From NCBI GenBank assembly GCA_003194525.1, contig NBIV01000079.1, forward strand, positions 62,001 to 126,000: a stretch of DNA of 64,000 nt. The letters run 5' to 3'. The notes below the pieces were generated by a model. The model saw only the letters and a program-made list of their open reading frames with translations, was not told the DNA's origin and did no database searches. A program made the position numbers and the translations under genes. Of the stretch, positions 10,245 to 20,194 are shown piece after piece (position 1 is the stretch's first letter; every line of letters starts with the position of its first letter). This DNA is from Gracilariopsis chorda (Eukaryota > Rhodophyta > Florideophyceae > Gracilariales > Gracilariaceae).

Positions 10245-10431
10245 GAGGCTGTTACGGGTGGATGTGCACGGCAGGTGGGAACGAAAAGTTGCTGTCTGAT
10301 GGGAAGAAGGGCGGCAAAACCGATGCTTGCATCAGAATTCAAATATTATGAGCCGTTGTTGCGATTGAATAGTTATTCGACCTGCAAATCATCATTTTTG
10401 TGCAAAAGCGGCAAATTTTATTCACCAAAGC

Positions 10432-10450
10432 GACCCAATTTGGTGCACGG
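10432..10450 (-). repeat. right inverted repeat of pogo-like element
   Basis: The reverse complement reads CCGTGCACCAAATTGGGTC, matching the left repeat. A second related block, ACCCGGATTTGGTGTACC, follows directly at 10451-10468, so this end has a tandem subterminal motif built around ACCAAAT. Confidence 0.7.
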
Positions 10451-11021
10451 ACCCGGATTTGGTGTACCTGATGATAGAGACCAGTGTGGTGTAGTAGCTA
10501 GCCTAAATAAATTTTCTCACTACCAGACCGGTCGGTGAGATTCCACCCGTGCGGGAGCTCACGTGAAAGTAGGCTTACAGCCACACACATTCACACTTCT
10601 GACCGCTAACCTTTCAATCAGCATTACAGTAGAACTAGACATATAAAACTGAGCTGAGCGCGCTCACGAAGAAAACAGGACGTCCAGAGTCTTCCTGTCA
10701 CATAACCTTTAACCCATATGAGGGCTTCCTCGCATGAGACGCGTGTGGGATGCAATAATATTGCATGTCCGGTCAAGGCCGTGCAACATAGAAATTGCGT
10801 GTGTCAGTCGCAATGCTGCATTGCCAATGCACACAGACTTCCGATGCCACGGAATAACGACGTCGGAGCTCACTAATGCACAGTCAACAGCTGGGAAAGT
10901 GCTGCAGATCTAATATTTCCACCCCAGTTTCTAAACCGTACCACCATCATCTCATCAGTCTGCCTTAGACATCTCTACCTTCTCTTCCGCTTCACCCGTA
11001 CTGCTCATCGCATAGTCTGCA
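10451..11021. other. intergenic upstream of the pathogen-related gene
   Basis: This contains an ATATAAAA stretch near 10640, ~380 bp before the next ATG, which is too distant to call a promoter with confidence. No gene is seen. Confidence 0.35.
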
Positions 11022-11810
11022 ATGCCTACAGAAGAGAAACACATCCTGGCTCTGTCTGAAGATGAAATACGTACTGAGCTGGTTTACCTACAAGAAGAGC
11101 ATAATCTTCTCCGACCGGAACGCTCAACAATTGACCCAAGCCGACCATGGAAAAATGGACTCCCTAACTATGACAAAGCAGATCTCTTGTACTTCCGTGG
11201 CAAGACCCGAAATCATACCCCTGAATCACTGGAACATATAGTGGAAAACGCAGTCAAGACCTGGGAAATGGAAGCTACTCATCTAGGATTCCAAGACTGG
11301 CAGAGTGTTAACCATGATACATATCAAGTCTGCGCTAATGGAGCCAAAACTTTCAAAGGTGAAGAAGCTGCCCTTGCAGGAAATTATAACTGGTTGATGG
11401 CTGGTGTTGACAAAAGGCTATATGACTCAAACACAGAAACGTTCGAAAGTTCTCATCAGCTCTTCCGTAACACATTCCCGGGCGGCTTTCCGTGGGAGGT
11501 GCTGCAAGTGTTTTCCCCTCCACCCCGAGTCTCTTTTTCATGGCGCCATTGGGCCACATTTGAAGAAGGCGGCCAGTTCAGAGGACGAAAGGGTGATGGA
11601 AAGCTGTATGAAATGTTCGGGTTCGGAATTGTCGATCTCAATGCCGACATGAAGATAGAAAGTATCGAGATATTCTATAAGCCCGAAGAATTCATGAAGG
11701 CCTTGCATGGTGAGATCCCACCGTCAGAGCTTGCAAAGGGTCAGAGCATTTTGGGAAATGGATGCCCCTTTTTGCAAGGCCAGCCTCCAAAAGATCAGAT
11801 AACGCAGTAA
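11022..11810 (+). CDS. pathogen-related protein (SnoaL/NTF2-like)
   Basis: This 262-residue intact ORF starts with ATG at 11022. It follows the plant 'pathogen-related protein' family throughout: an acidic N-terminus, LPNYDKADLLYFRGKT, SLEHIVENAVKTWEMEATH, FKGEEAALAGNYNWLM, the FESSHQLFRNTFPGGFPWEVLQV block, FSWRHWATFEE and a final YEMFGFGIVDLNADMKIESIEIFY. The length equals the plant and fungal members. The fold is expected to be NTF2/SnoaL-like. The biochemical function is not established; barley and Arabidopsis members are induced by pathogens. It has no signal peptide, so it is probably cytosolic. The family call is firm from the motif order. Confidence 0.85.
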   Translation: MPTEEKHILALSEDEIRTELVYLQEEHNLLRPERSTIDPSRPWKNGLPNYDKADLLYFRGKTRNHTPESLEHIVENAVKTWEMEATHLGFQDWQSVNHDTYQVCANGAKTFKGEEAALAGNYNWLMAGVDKRLYDSNTETFESSHQLFRNTFPGGFPWEVLQVFSPPPRVSFSWRHWATFEEGGQFRGRKGDGKLYEMFGFGIVDLNADMKIESIEIFYKPEEFMKALHGEIPPSELAKGQSILGNGCPFLQGQPPKDQITQ

Positions 11811-12213
11811 GTTGAATCACCGCGCGGACCTTACACCTTAGGTGTACGTGCAAGCTTCATATTTCGGTGTGGGCCTACGTCGCTATACGCAGATACAACG
11901 TGCCAAAACTTTCATGTGTATGCCCCGTAAAGCATGCCTGTCTGTCATGTGGACTTCAAAATGACGTGATATAGCAGCCTTATGATGTTGCCCGCCACGA
12001 CATAAACATTTCTGTGTGCTTATCCACTCTTTCTTTGGCCTTTGTGACAAGGCCCTCCATTGGGGCAAGACACATTTTAATTGCCCACAAAGCTTCCGCT
12101 GACATAAGTTTTGGTATGTGCTCTCGCATCTTGTAAATAGAAAGTTCCGCTAAAGCATCACAAGGTGTTCTTTGTTCAATACGCAGTGAGACTGACTCAA
12201 AACCGAAATCATA
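11811..12213. other. intergenic, nothing recognised
   Basis: Short frames only; a 100-residue minus-strand frame (11980-12282) overlaps the next gene and has no recognisable content. Confidence 0.35.
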
Positions 12214-12603
12214 ATGTCTTTCTTGTCCCGCGCTCAGCCGGTTATCGAAACAGCCCGGGAGGAGCTTCCGGTGATTCAACAAGCTTTGAAGAGTCTGTTT
12301 GATGTTGCCAAATCCCTATGGAAGAGTGTCATTGAGAGCGGCTTGCTAGGAGCAATCTTTGAAAAGATCCGTGCGCTGCTTGGAAGTGCGACAAGTGCTG
12401 TCGAATCTCTACCTCAGACCGTTCAGGAAACTTCAAGTCGAGCCGTGGACAGCTCCTCAAGTGGCCTCACTAATATGCTCGATAATGTTGTAGACAACGT
12501 TCAAGAAAAGGTCGATGAGGCGAAGGGATTGATTGCAAACGCTTCTGGTGGTTCTGGCGAGAGAGGAGAAACTACTCCGCTTCTGAAATCTGACGAGTCT
12601 TGA
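12214..12603 (+). CDS. small helical protein, unknown
   Basis: This 129-residue ORF has an ATG start. It is predicted mostly helical, with amphipathic stretches (residues ~10-55 and 75-110) separated by Ser-rich linkers, and no transmembrane segment. The C-terminus reads ETTPLLKSDES, which fits the [DE]xxxL[LI] acidic dileucine sorting pattern; if exposed on a membrane-associated protein it could bind AP adaptors. No family was recognised. Even composition, a Ser/Thr tail and absence of low-complexity bias make it more likely real than the surrounding short frames, but this is not certain. Confidence 0.45.
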   Translation: MSFLSRAQPVIETAREELPVIQQALKSLFDVAKSLWKSVIESGLLGAIFEKIRALLGSATSAVESLPQTVQETSSRAVDSSSSGLTNMLDNVVDNVQEKVDEAKGLIANASGGSGERGETTPLLKSDES

Positions 12604-13152
12604 GGAGTCTCGGGTCTTGAACTGCCCCCGGGGGTCAGAAGGTTCTCTTGAATATGTTGGGGAATATCGAGTAAACGACTTTATCCGTTTCCGTGTGGTC
12701 ATATGAAAAAGATAGCCCCATTCGCTTGCGCACCAAAAATAGTTCATCGTACCAGCGGTAACCTTCTCCTTGCCGTTCAAGGACGGTACGGAAAAGAACT
12801 TTGACTTCGTAAACAGAGAAAGTAGAGCGACAGATTCTGCACTTCTGAGTGTAAACAGGTTTACCTTCTAGAGGTGTGCCCGTCCTGCCTCATCCGGTAG
12901 GGAGAGGTGAAACATACGGCTGATCACATCTCCCACGGAGACCAGGACCTGCTTGGTACAGCGGGGTCTATAAAGCATATTTTTCTATGTTTTTTTTCGC
13001 GATCCCCAAAGCCGTGTGCAAGGGTAGGATGTAGGAGATCGACTCTCAAGCGCCATCCAAGGTCGCATCAACCCGGAGGTTTTCATAGCGATGACATGCA
13101 AGCTGCCAGTGACTTTTATTTTGCTTCATCATCAGACTAACGAACCACCGCT
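12604..13152. other. leader region of cpSRP54
   Basis: This holds the 3' flank of the small ORF and the promoter region of cpSRP54, including a TATAAA at 12969. No gene is recognised. Confidence 0.4.
12969..12974 (+). promoter_or_regulatory. possible TATA box of cpSRP54
   Basis: TATAAA lies 184 nt before the ATG at 13153. Similar spacings (~90-180 nt) occur at three other genes in the window. Confidence 0.35.
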
Positions 13153-14730
13153 ATGCATCTCAGACCTTCAACTTGTGCTTTTCTAAATGCTCAACCTCTT
13201 CGGCTTACCTCATGGCGCACTTCCGTAGGCAGTTCCACCTGTCGCACTCCTCTCCCATCACTATGGAGACCCCTAGTGCCCCGCGCCCGAGTGCCTCGAA
13301 TGCTCTTCGACTCACTAACAGAAAAGATGGGAGAGACCGTAAGAAAACTAAGAGGCGTTGATAAAATCACTGAAAAGAATGTTGCTGGTGCTATGAAACA
13401 GGTCAAACGAGCGTTGCTGGATGCGGACGTTAACCTGCGAGTTGTAAATGGTTTGATCAAGCAAATAAAGGAGCGGGCAATAGGAGCAGAGGTCGTCCCT
13501 GGTGTGGACCCCGGGCAAATGCTCATAAAGATCATGCATGAGGAGCTAACGGAGATAATGGGAAAAGATCAGGCACCTCTGGCAAAACGCTCCGATGGAC
13601 AACCCACTGTTGTCTTGCTAGCCGGTTTGCAAGGGGCGGGTAAGACAACAGCGGCGGCCAAACTGGCTCTGTACTGCTTGAAAGATAAGCGCTCTGTTAT
13701 GTTGATTGCTGGAGATGTGTACAGACCAGCTGCCATTGACCAGCTGAAGACATTGGGTGATATGATAAACGTTGACGTGTTCAGCATGGGGACTGACGCA
13801 GACCCTAGAGATATTATTCGGAAAGGCATTGAAAAAGGGAAAGAAAACAAGATCGATACACTTATTGTTGATACAGCCGGTCGCCAAGTCATTGATGCCA
13901 AGTTAATGAAAGAGTTGAAGGATGTGAAGGACATCAGCAAACCCGATGAAACACTGTTAGTAGTAGATGCAATGACGGGTCAGGAAGCAGCTACGCTAAC
14001 ACGTTCTTTCAACGAAGAGGTTGGCATTACAGGTGCCATCCTCACGAAACTCGACGGTGACACGCGTGGCGGTGCAGCTCTATCTGTTCAACAGGTGTCT
14101 GGTGCCCCTATCAAATTCATTGGTGTAGGTGAAAAGGTGGAGAAACTTGAACCTTTCATCCCAGAACGTATGGCCTCGCGTATTCTGGGCATGGGTGATG
14201 TTCTGACGTTTGTCGAAAGAGCAAAGGAGCAAATGGATGAGAGGGAGGCTGAGAAGATGACAAAAAGAATGATGGAAGCGAAATTTGACTTCAATGACTT
14301 TTTGAAACAAACGAAGATGATTTCGTCTATGGGTTCGCTTGCGGGTGTGATGAAGATGTTACCTGGTGTGGGTTCTATCTCTTCGGCCAAAATGGCTCAG
14401 GCTGAAGCGAAGTTAAAACTTGCTGACAGTTTGATAAAGTCGATGACTGTGAAGGAGCGGACAAATCCAGAGCTTCTGTACTCGGGTGGATCAGCTCGTA
14501 GCAGAATACTACGTATCTCCAAGGGTGCGGGAAGATCAAGAGATGACGCTGAGGACCTTGTTAAGGACTTCTTGAAAATGAGAGACATGATGTCTAGAAT
14601 GAGCAAGCAAATGGTCAACGGCCAAGGCGGCCCAGGTGGATCAGGCCAACCAGCGGGCAATAGATCTCAAAGACGAAAAGCAGCGAAGAAGAAGGCACAA
14701 AAGAGAACAGCAAAGCGCGGCTTTGGGTAA
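13153..14730 (+). CDS. cpSRP54: chloroplast signal recognition particle 54 kDa GTPase
   Basis: This 525-residue single-exon protein is SRP54/Ffh with an N-terminal extension of about 49 residues (basic, Ser/Thr-rich, few acids) that fits a plastid transit peptide; the bacterial-type protein begins at MLFDSLTEKM. The N domain is ~50-140. The G domain carries GLQGAGKTT (P-loop, 158-166), DVYRPAAIDQL, DTAG (240-243), TKLDGDTRGG (298-307) and the FIGVGEK block. The Met-rich M domain is ~350-480, and the tail is very basic. In plastids cpSRP54 works with cpFtsY to deliver membrane proteins to the thylakoid, including co-translational targeting. Sequence style and transit-like extension argue against the cytosolic SRP54. 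Confidence 0.95.
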   Translation: MHLRPSTCAFLNAQPLRLTSWRTSVGSSTCRTPLPSLWRPLVPRARVPRMLFDSLTEKMGETVRKLRGVDKITEKNVAGAMKQVKRALLDADVNLRVVNGLIKQIKERAIGAEVVPGVDPGQMLIKIMHEELTEIMGKDQAPLAKRSDGQPTVVLLAGLQGAGKTTAAAKLALYCLKDKRSVMLIAGDVYRPAAIDQLKTLGDMINVDVFSMGTDADPRDIIRKGIEKGKENKIDTLIVDTAGRQVIDAKLMKELKDVKDISKPDETLLVVDAMTGQEAATLTRSFNEEVGITGAILTKLDGDTRGGAALSVQQVSGAPIKFIGVGEKVEKLEPFIPERMASRILGMGDVLTFVERAKEQMDEREAEKMTKRMMEAKFDFNDFLKQTKMISSMGSLAGVMKMLPGVGSISSAKMAQAEAKLKLADSLIKSMTVKERTNPELLYSGGSARSRILRISKGAGRSRDDAEDLVKDFLKMRDMMSRMSKQMVNGQGGPGGSGQPAGNRSQRRKAAKKKAQKRTAKRGFG

Positions 14731-15651
14731 TAACTTTAGATCTTCAAACATATGCATAAACAAGAACCCGAGTTGATAGGTGTCAAGCGGAGGGTATACA
14801 TCTACGCTCAGAGGCTGCACTTGGAATAGCTTCGCTATTTCGCAGCCTAAGTGAAGTACCAGAGGCATCAGGAATAGCCTTCCAACTCTTATCCTGAGCG
14901 AGGACCAAGCTGTTCTGGACTTCATGTTGAAGGTGTATACATATCCAACCTCTAAAACGCTTAGGCACGTATGCACGGTTAGTCTACAATTTCCTGTTAT
15001 TTCTGTCGGTGGGAGGCATCTGTGAGCCCTGGAAAGATTGGAGTGCTCCTCAGGCCTCTTGATATCCACCATCAGAATCTGGTTGAACAGATTTCCTAGC
15101 TCATCAAGGCTATAGAAAGATCCTGCGCGGCAACATGTACATCAGAATAGGCGGCATCGTGCTTGCGAGAACTAATGGGTGCCATCAGAAGCGAAACGAC
15201 AAAATGCATTTTGAGTAAGCGAAGAAGTCTGAATTGCAGTACAAGTTTAATCGCATCCAACTCAGATGATGTTATCTGCATAGCAGTCTTCAACAAACGT
15301 ACTAACAGTGCCTTTATGGTATGATCTTCGATTTGGGGAAAACGTCACATGTGTCTCCGGCCAGGGAGTTGCCAGGCTCTATGTGAGAACAGAAAGTCCT
15401 TTGAGGTCACACAAGGGCAAGCGCGTCATGGCAAATGCCGTCTACAATCTTACACAGTACCGGCCGAGTAGATTTTGGCTTTGCCAAGAGCAGAGGAAAT
15501 CTTCATAGAAGAAACAAGTCTCCCGAAGCACATAGACACTGAAGTCAGGCGTCTCAAGCTCAAATCAATGAAGAACAAGAAGAACCGTAGTTTCATTTTG
15601 TCGTATGATGTTACTGCAGCCTAGTCCGCGCGCAACGAGATATACAAGTTG
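14731..15651. other. intergenic, nothing recognised
   Basis: A 143-residue minus-strand frame (14641-15072) overlaps the end of cpSRP54 on the other strand and has no recognisable content. No repeat or RNA gene was seen. Confidence 0.35.
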
Positions 15652-18600
15652 TCACTTGTGATCATTCAACCATTCGTCAGAAGAGGAGCTGTCACATTCA
15701 CGACCCGCTTGCCTCTGAGATCCTAAAGTTGACGCCGCATTGGTGCTCCTTCTGGTTCGCTGTCGTTTTGGGTTCGGCATCTGTGATACAGCTTGTACAT
15801 GCTGCTTTCTCTTGCTTCCCGTGCGAAGTTCTTTCCCATCCCCACGAATATCACTGACTCCGTTTGCCGGTGACAACGGTTCTTCGTTTTCGGAGAAGCG
15901 AACTTTTCGAACACTTCTTTTCTTCCTACGGGTTGAAGGAGAAGTCTTCTTTTGATTCTCGAACCCTTTCCCTCCAAGCTTGTCTCCAAGCCCTGGCTCC
16001 CGTCGAGAAGAAGGCCTCTTGCAAACAGGATTTTCAGAATGACTTGGAAATGGTGTGCTATAAGACTTTTCGGGAGTAGTAGGAGGGGTGTTTGGTTTGT
16101 GGACAGGATTTCCCCGTTCGGCCCTTCGCAATTTCAACGGATTGTGGCTCGGTTCTCCCTCCTGTGACTCTTTTTGCTGCTGCTGCCCTGGATTGCGAGG
16201 CTGCTTTTCCTGAAAGCGTTGACGCTCATTCCCCTGCTGGTTGTTCTGGCCTTGCAATGCTTGTAGTTCTGATTTCAGTTTGTTAATATCGGAGTCTTTC
16301 GCTTCGAGTCTAATCTTCAGACTCTCGTTGAGTTCCAAAGAATAAACATATTCCCTCTTGGTCTCATTCAGCAAGTTTTCGAAAGATTTCAGCTTTGCAT
16401 TTTTTGTGGAGAGCTGTGCGTTCTCCTTCTTCGCATTGTCCAGCTCTGATTGCAGACATCTGAGTTTGTTTGAGGACAAGTCGATATGCTGCTTGTATTG
16501 CTCTCGAAGTTTAGCAATGCATTCGTCTTTCTCCCTCTGAGATGTCTGATGAGACTTCTGGGCATCTTCTAGTCTTTGACTCCAATTCTTCAGTTCTTTT
16601 TCGTTATGTGCTCTCTGTTGGCTCATTACCGCTTTCAGTTCATTTGTGATGCGCCTGTCTTGCTTCAAGGTCCTCAAGAACTCAGAAACTACGTCGTGTT
16701 GTGAACGTAATGCACGCAAGTCAACTGCTACTCTCGTTTTCATCGTTTTTGGTTGGAGTAAAAGCTCCTTCATCCCATCTTGTGCCTCTTTCAACATCTT
16801 CTGAAGAAAATCAAGAATGCAGCTCATCTCCTGTACCGTACCAGCGAGAATAGTTTCACGTTCCATGTATTTATGGACAAGATCACGAACGAAACCCATT
16901 GCCGAGCTGAGCTCCGACTCCAAGTCTCGGAACTCTTCACGGGTAGCACGTCGTCCGGGAAGTGAAAGGGTGTTCAAAAGACTGCGTATCTGCGTAGCAA
17001 GCTGATTTGGACGTCCCCGAGTCCACGCTAAGATGACTTTCTCAAGAGAGAGCCGGTCTGTGTTGTGTTGCAGATCATTGTACCAAGTATAAAATGTGCT
17101 GACCACCAAGAGGGCGTTCTGTACAGATAATAGAGAGAGAATACAAGCAGTCGTGCGTTAGCATTATACCCTCACCGCTGGCCAGCAATCGTGTAACCTA
17201 CCTTCACCATTCCTTTCATGGTATTGAATTGCTCTTTCAGTTCTTGCTTCGATCTCTGAAGACAGCAAACATGTGGCAGTTAGAATACACATACTTTCCA
17301 AACGAATTCGTGCCGTCCACATCTCGGTAACTTACTTCCAGTTCTATGACCTTGCTTCCGATGGTCTTCTTGTACTCGAATAGTTCCGATATTTGAGTGG
17401 ATTTCGCGGTATTCGCGTCATGGAACTCTCTCTCAGTCTTAGCAAGCCTTTTTTCATTGGGGGGATAAAGTGGAAGTTTAGAATGATGTGACGATAACCC
17501 TATAGGCTGAAATCTTGTGTTCGCTTCAAACTTACAATTGACGCATGCTTGAAACCTGCTCATGTAGTTCATGGTTCTCGTCCTCGCTTTCTCTACGTCG
17601 ATCAACTTCTGCCTGATAACAAGACTGAAGATACTTCAACTCTTCCTTCACTGGATCCGCAAATTAGTATCTTTGGTCAGCGATACGCGCCATCTGTGCT
17701 GAGTTTGTGCGGGTTTGCAAACAATGAATTCGTTACCTTTGTCGTGAGCGGTGATTCGCTCATTTAAGCTTGTTTGGATGGATTCTTTTACGCTTCGGAG
17801 GCGCACGCCTTCCGCCTTGAGCGCTTCAACCTGTTCTCGAACTTATAAATGATTATGTATGACATAGAATAAGTATGCACCAAATCAGTATTGCAGGCCA
17901 TAGATGGCGTGTGCGATCCGTAAACAGTTAGAATTGTGTGTACTACTCACGTTCTTGAATAGTTGCTGTACTTCTCTCTCGTTCGTTATGAATAGCGACC
18001 TCAAGGTCTTTGCACTTATACTCAAGAGCCGTGAGCTCTTCCTTCATTTTCGCGACGATCTTCTCCAGTTCTGTGCATTTCTGCTTGGCGCGATCCAACT
18101 CGTGTTTCAGTTTCTTCAACGAGCACTTTTTTTCGATGAGAGCTTCTTTCTGTAGGAAAGGGGTCAGGAATCTGTTTGATATACAGAGGACTGCTAATAA
18201 GTTCCACGTACCAAATTGTCAAAAGCGTTGCTTTCTTCCTTAAAGATTCCATCATATATATCCTGCAGTGTCCATAGGCAATCTAAATGGGTTTCAGATT
18301 CCGGTAGCATCCAGTTCAACGCATCATTAGTCGTCTATAAGAAGAATTCCTTGTTTGGAATGTAGGGTCATTGGAGAATCGGAAGAATACATACCTTGGA
18401 ACTGCCTACTCTGAGAGTTATGTATTTCTTGGAGGCGTTCAGCAGCACCGACAATAGATTCGCCGTCGGATTTGGTCTTCTCGGTATTACTGGACCCATC
18501 ACTTCCAGAGTGCTCCTGAGAGGAAGGGTTCTGCTCATTCACGCCCCTTGCACCAATCTTGACATCGCTATGAGCATTCTCTTCCTCACGGATTTCGACT

Positions 18601-19064
18601 TCATTGGTGACAGAATTGCGTAAGAGGCTAGCATCTGATGCTCTAATGTTGATTTTTGCACGCGAAGGTCGCTTATCGACTGCTCCTAGGCCCCGCTCTT
18701 GATCAGAGTCCTCGCTATTCCCCGCGCCGTGCAAAACAATCGCACGATTATTACCATCTGACCTGTATCGGGACTCAACGACAAAGGGCTGAGCGCTATT
18801 TGCACGAGGTACGATTCGGAGCGGACGCTCGTTTTCATCTTGAATGTTGTCTTGCCTGATGGGGACTGCGAAAGGCGACCTTGTCGCACGCAAAGGAGTG
18901 GAGAAAGGACGGCGTGGTTGCGACGCGTGTGGTCGAGTAGGGTGAGCCGAAAAGAAACGAGGAGTTGGTCGATTCTGTTCATCATAATCATCCTGCTGGG
19001 GAGCTCCTTCCAGTGGTCTAGAACCTGCAACCGCCGGACGTTGGAAATTGAATCTGTGCCTCAT
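15652..19064 (-). CDS. eight-exon coiled-coil protein with PP1-docking motif
   Basis: Minus-strand exons can be joined in frame: 19064-18395, 18282-18212, 18149-17951, 17841-17737, 17650-17536, 17447-17336, 17255-17202 and 17118-15652, giving about 930 residues. Introns 2-7 are 62-109 nt with clear GT...AG ends. Intron 1 has a strong donor (AAG|GTATGT) but its acceptor is uncertain: the 18282 site keeps frame, a better-looking acceptor at 18334 does not. Residues 1-220 are disordered; ~230-740 form long heptad-like helices rich in Glu, Lys and Leu; the last ~190 are basic with several TP/SP sites. KVRF at ~847-850 (15906-15895) fits the RVxF motif that binds protein phosphatase 1. The family is not recognised. 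The layout recalls synaptonemal-complex or kinetochore coiled-coil proteins, which is inference. Confidence 0.75.
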
Positions 19065-19609
19065 GTCGAAATAGCCGACCCGGGGAGAGAATGCATACAA
19101 TGAAACCGATGAAAGCCCAATGTTGATGGAAAGGTGAAACAACGACAGTCCTGGCGTTGGGGTGGATGGAACTGATCAGAATGGGACTCTATGGATTGGG
19201 GAAGAAATGAACCGACGATCACCGCAGTGAGAACACTAAGGTGCTGCGATGCTTTCGGTTGGGAAAGACGTGGCAGAGGCTTTGGAGCAAAGATGTGGAA
19301 GGCGTGACTTTTCGCTTCGAGTAGCACATATCGAAAAAGCTTGTACGGCAAACGTAAAGTTTCGTTTCAGTATACATGGCGGAGAAGGGCTGAGCTTGGT
19401 TGGACATGGCTGCTCTGCAAAAGCTAACTCGCAAGCTGAACATCGATAGTTTATTCTGTGATCGCAGTCTGATATACCGATTCAACGTCACACATGATAT
19501 GCGGTCATAGCGCACAAGAGGGCGTTGCTCTCGCAATCCTAAAGTCTGTAAATCGTGCGACAGTAATAAAACGCAATGGTGAAACTCTGACAAGCCGATC
19601 AGGAGGAAA
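19065..19609. other. intergenic between coiled-coil gene and RPS5
   Basis: Promoter side of the coiled-coil gene and 3' side of RPS5. Only short unsupported frames are present. Confidence 0.35.
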
Positions 19610-20194
19610 CTAACGGTTAGCCTTAGCAACACGCTCTACCTCGTCCTTCTTCTTGATGGCATAAGAGTTGCTCGATCCCTTGGCAGCGTTAATAAGTTCA
19701 TCAGCAAGACATTCTGCAATGGTCTTAATCGACCGGAAGGCGGCCTCGCGAGCACCGGTACACAACAAGTAAAGAGCAACATTTATACGACGCATTGGGG
19801 AAACATCAACAGCCTGGCGACGCACGGTACCAGCGGATCCGATACGGGTAGAGTCTTCCCTTGGTCCAGAGTTGACGACCGCTTGGACCAACACTTGGAT
19901 CGGGTTTTGGTCGGTGAGCAAATGGATGATTTCGAAGCAGTGCTTGACGATGCGCACTGCCATGATCTTCTTTCCATTGTTGCGACCGTGCATCATGAGG
20001 GAGCAGACGAGACGTTCGACAATGGGGCATTGAGCCTTTCGAAAGCGCTTCGCATTGTAGCGACCGGCGGTATGTGGAAGATACACGGCGCTGCGCTGTT
20101 TTACTGCGATGTAGTCACTGAGACAGATGTCTTCAACCTCTACGCCTTCGAAGGACCATCTGTTGAAGAGCTTAACTTCACTGACGGCTGCCAT
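19610..20194 (-). CDS. RPS5: 40S ribosomal protein S5 (uS7)
   Basis: This 194-residue protein is collinear with animal and plant RPS5: [84 protein letters not shown] and the C-terminal [19 protein letters not shown]. It is a core component of the small cytosolic ribosomal subunit at the mRNA exit/E-site region. The ATG at 20194 ([10 protein letters not shown]) is chosen because it is the first ATG in frame after an upstream stop and gives the family's usual length. The frame upstream lacks another ATG. No introns. Confidence 0.96.
   Translation of the reverse strand: MAAVSEVKLFNRWSFEGVEVEDICLSDYIAVKQRSAVYLPHTAGRYNAKRFRKAQCPIVERLVCSLMMHGRNNGKKIMAVRIVKHCFEIIHLLTDQNPIQVLVQAVVNSGPREDSTRIGSAGTVRRQAVDVSPMRRINVALYLLCTGAREAAFRSIKTIAECLADELINAAKGSSNSYAIKKKDEVERVAKANR

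Larger units (their letters stand above)
8430..10450 (-). mobile_element. pogo/Tigger-like DNA transposon
   Basis: Matching inverted repeats at 8430-8449 and 10432-10450 enclose a broken DDE_1 transposase, giving an element of about 2.0 kb. Pogo-family elements normally target TA. I could not settle the exact outer ends or a target duplication, so the repeats may be subterminal. A related transposase lies at the far end of the window (63143-64000). Confidence 0.65.

Noticed and set aside
14641-15072. 143-residue minus-strand ORF at the end of cpSRP54
   Set aside because: It overlaps the cpSRP54 C-terminus on the other strand and its Leu/Cys-rich content has no counterpart.
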